The notes below the pieces were generated by a model that ran no database searches, was not told where the DNA came from, and worked only from the letters and a program-made list of their open reading frames with translations. A stretch of 64,000 bases of DNA from Streptomyces cacaoi (lineage in GTDB: Bacteria; Actinomycetota; Actinomycetes; Streptomycetales; Streptomycetaceae), in contig NZ_BJMM01000003.1 of the NCBI RefSeq assembly GCF_006539165.1, forward strand, positions 124,001 to 188,000. Reading direction: 5' to 3'. Below, one piece after another: positions 61,950-64,000 of this stretch. Each line of letters begins with the position of its first letter. Position 1 is the stretch's first letter. The position numbers were made by a program, and so were the translations under genes.

Positions 61950-64000
61950 GGTCGTCGGTGCTCGGGTCGGGAAGCTGGGCGACCCGGCCCGCGTGCCGCT
62001 CGACCATCGCCTCGAAGGTCTGCCGCGCGGTACGGCCGTTGCCGAACGAGGGGCCCTTCGGGAGCTGCGCGAAGTACGCCAGCAGCGCCTGCCGGGTGCC
62101 CTCGCCCAGGTGGTACTCCTGGTCGTCGGCCTGCTGCTGGACGATGTGCAGCAGCTGCTCGGGCGCGTAGTCGCCGAAGGTGATGGTGCGCGAGAACCGG
62201 GAGGCCACACCGGGGTTGACGGCCAGGAAGCGCTCCATCTCGGCCGTGTACCCGGCGACGATGACGACGACCTCGTCGCGCTGGTCCTCCATCAGCTTCA
62301 CCAGCGTGTCGATGGCCTCCCGGCCGAAGTCCCGGCCGGAGGAGTCCTGCGGGGAGAGCGCGTACGCCTCGTCGATGAACAGCACGCCCCCGCGGGCCCG
62401 TTCGAACGCCTCCTGGGTGCGGATCGCCGTCGAACCGATGTGCTCGCCCACCAGATCGACGCGGGAGACCTCCACCAGATGGCCCCGCTCCAGCACCCCG
62501 AGCGAGCGCAGGATCTCCCCGTACAGCCGGGCCACCGTCGTCTTGCCGGTGCCGGGGGAGCCGGTGAAGACCAGATGCCGGCGCACGGAGGCCGCCTTGA
62601 GCCCGGCCTCCTGCCGGCGGCGGCCCACCTCCAGCATGTCCGTGAGCGCCCGCACCTCCCGCTTGACGCTCTCCAGCCCGACGAGCGCGTCGAGTTCGCC
62701 CAGCACGTCCTTCGCGTCGCGCGGGCCGTCCTGCCCGGGCTGCTGCTCGGCCGGTGCCGAGGCGGAGGGCGCGGGCGCCTGCTCGGCGGCCGGCTCGGCG
62801 CTGCGCTGGGCGGGAACGGCGGCCGTCAGCAGCCCCGCGCGGCCCTGCGCGGGCGCCGGCGCCGCGGCCGGCGGGACGGCCTGGTCGGGCGCTGAGCCCG
62901 CCGGGCCCACGGGGCCGCTCTCGTCCGAGGAGCAGTCCTCGACGACCGGGCCGTCCTCGGCGAACTCGTAACCCCCGCGCGAGCAGCGCTCGGTACGGCA
63001 GCGGCGCAGCGTCGTCCGGCAGCCGTCGATGATGTGGAAGCCGAAGCCGCGCGAGCCGGTCACCCGGCAGTTGTGGAAGGTGCCGCGGCCCTCGGCGGAG
63101 ACGTAGAAGCCCGCCTCGGCCGGGCCGGTCACCGTGCAGCGCTCGACCGTGGGATCCGCGCCCTTGGTGACGATGACGCCGGTGGCCGCGCCGTCGACCG
63201 TGCACTCGTTGAGCACACCGCCGCTGCCGTGGTCGCGGAACCAGGCGCCGGTGGCCGCCTTGGCGATCCGGCAGTCGTCCAGCTGCACGGTGGCGCCGTC
63301 GCTGACCGAGACCGCGGTGCCGCGCACCTGGGTCAGATCCGTGTCGAGCACATCGGCGCGCGAGCCGCGGTCCAGGACGAACAGCGCGTCGGGCACGGTG
63401 TGGACACGGCAGCTGTCGAGGACGACGGTCGCCCCGTCGCTGATCCACACCGCCGGGTAGTCGCCCGTACTGTCGTGGATCTCGCAGCCGTTGGCGTCGG
63501 CACGGGTGCCCGGATCCCACACCGACAGGCCGTTGCGCCCGAAGCGGCGCACCTTCGCGCGGGTCAGCGTCAGCACCGAACGCGACCGCAGATCGATGGC
63601 GTTCTCCGGGATGTCGTGGATGTCGCAGTCGGCCAGGGTGAGCACCGCGTCCGACTCCAGAGTGACGCCGTCGGCCGTGGTGCGGTGCACCCGGCAGTCC
63701 GTGAAGTGCCCGCCGGCCCGGGCCGCCACCCGCAGCCCGCTGCCCTTGATCTCGTACACCTCGCAGCCGAGCGCCTCGGCCGTCGTGCCCTCGCCCTGGA
63801 GCGAGATGCCCGCACCGGAGGCGTGGTGCACCCGGCAGTTGGCCAGCCGGGCCGTACCGCCGTCCCGCACCGCGACACCGGCCTGCCCGGCGGCGACCAC
63901 TTCGCACTCCTCGTAGATGCCGCCGCCCCCGGCCACGCTGATGCCGACCCCCGCCGGGTTGTCGACGGTGCAGCGCCGCACGGTCGGCCGTGCCGCGCCG
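61909..64000 (-). CDS. Right-handed beta-helix protein fused to a CbbX-like AAA+ ATPase (partial, runs off window)
   Basis: At least 690 residues; the 5' end is beyond the window, as the frame is open to 64000. The N-terminal part is a long right-handed parallel beta-helix of about 14 rungs, each with a C-x-V/I-x-D/G pattern ([55 protein letters not shown]). A Pro/Ala linker follows. The C-terminal AAA+ domain of CbbX/SpoVK type has [19 protein letters not shown], Walker [20 protein letters not shown], Walker [12 protein letters not shown] and the sensor [12 protein letters not shown]. Similar AAA ATPases work with type VII secretion (EccA-like) or with enzyme activation; function here is unknown. 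Confidence 0.85.
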   Translation of the reverse strand, partial: GAARPTVRRCTVDNPAGVGISVAGGGGIYEECEVVAAGQAGVAVRDGGTARLANCRVHHASGAGISLQGEGTTAEALGCEVYEIKGSGLRVAARAGGHFTDCRVHRTTADGVTLESDAVLTLADCDIHDIPENAIDLRSRSVLTLTRAKVRRFGRNGLSVWDPGTRADANGCEIHDSTGDYPAVWISDGATVVLDSCRVHTVPDALFVLDRGSRADVLDTDLTQVRGTAVSVSDGATVQLDDCRIAKAATGAWFRDHGSGGVLNECTVDGAATGVIVTKGADPTVERCTVTGPAEAGFYVSAEGRGTFHNCRVTGSRGFGFHIIDGCRTTLRRCRTERCSRGGYEFAEDGPVVEDCSSDESGPVGPAGSAPDQAVPPAAAPAPAQGRAGLLTAAVPAQRSAEPAAEQAPAPSASAPAEQQPGQDGPRDAKDVLGELDALVGLESVKREVRALTDMLEVGRRRQEAGLKAASVRRHLVFTGSPGTGKTTVARLYGEILRSLGVLERGHLVEVSRVDLVGEHIGSTAIRTQEAFERARGGVLFIDEAYALSPQDSSGRDFGREAIDTLVKLMEDQRDEVVVIVAGYTAEMERFLAVNPGVASRFSRTITFGDYAPEQLLHIVQQQADDQEYHLGEGTRQALLAYFAQLPKGPSFGNGRTARQTFEAMVERHAGRVAQLPDPSTDDLTLLYPEDLPGLA

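Overview
This window is about 64 kb of very GC-rich actinobacterial chromosome, almost certainly from Streptomyces or a close relative. Evidence for this is the codon-position GC bias, the many GTG starts, the dense TetR/LacI/ROK/MerR/XRE regulators, NarL-type two-component pairs, Tat/Sec-secreted peptidases, a GlnR-type nitrogen box and a MurT/GatD pair. From memory, the run biotin genes – ClpP – urease – tripeptidyl aminopeptidase resembles the S. coelicolor core chromosome. No tRNA, rRNA, CRISPR, prophage, IS element or large biosynthetic gene cluster was seen. This is mostly core or near-core chromosome with many short tandem repeats and three damaged genes.

Layout. 1-2.9 kb: biotin genes bioA (cut by the window edge) and bioB, divergent from bioF. 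3.2-6.3 kb: an RsbW-like ATPase, a ClpP paralogue with a small partner ORF, divergent from an orphan Phd/YefM-type protein, and a secreted M28 aminopeptidase. 6.7-11.7 kb: urease operon ureABCFGD behind a perfect GlnR box, followed by a secreted tripeptidyl aminopeptidase (11.8-13.5). 13.5-18.9 kb: a frameshifted epimerase, a PlsC acyltransferase, a TetR/DrrAB-like drug exporter module and a DJ-1 family protein. 19-23 kb: CtaG-like protein, GatD/MurT (lipid II amidation) and peptide deformylase. 23-28 kb: TetR with acyl-CoA dehydrogenase, then a class V aminotransferase divergent from a DUF6986 aldolase-like protein. 28-35 kb: lipoprotein hydrolase, a frameshifted membrane protein, two HisKA_3/NarL two-component systems and a CPBP protease. 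35.7-42.5 kb: LacI with a ROK kinase, a kinase-Nudix fusion, a hydrolase pseudogene and an M20 peptidase. 42.6-50.3 kb: geranylgeranyl reductase-like FAD enzyme, a TetR with a four-site operator array next to an F420-type reductase, AKR/XRE, MerR/SDR, DUF4442 and an Asp-nucleophile hydrolase. 50.5-58 kb: MFS and ROK regulator with overlapping promoters, GNAT, a third two-component system, a second RsbW-like ATPase and a cysteine-synthase-fold enzyme. 58-64 kb: a DeoR regulator, a large membrane serine hydrolase, and a beta-helix/AAA+ fusion that runs off the window.

How the parts work together. Nitrogen scavenging is the clearest theme: secreted peptidases on both sides of a GlnR-box urease operon, an M20 peptidase, and an aminotransferase/DUF6986 pair that may handle glyoxylate from ureides. 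Cell-envelope functions (MurT/GatD, PlsC, CtaG, CPBP) lie between regulators that mostly control their divergent neighbours through visible dyads.

The points most worth a second look are: the orphan Phd-type protein sharing a promoter with ClpP; the MFS/ROK pair with only 17 bp between start codons and interlocked -10 boxes; roughly ten genes whose start codon sits 6-7 nt after a -10 box (predicted leaderless); the paired TetR operators; and the convergent, overlapping membrane hydrolase and beta-helix-AAA genes at the right edge.
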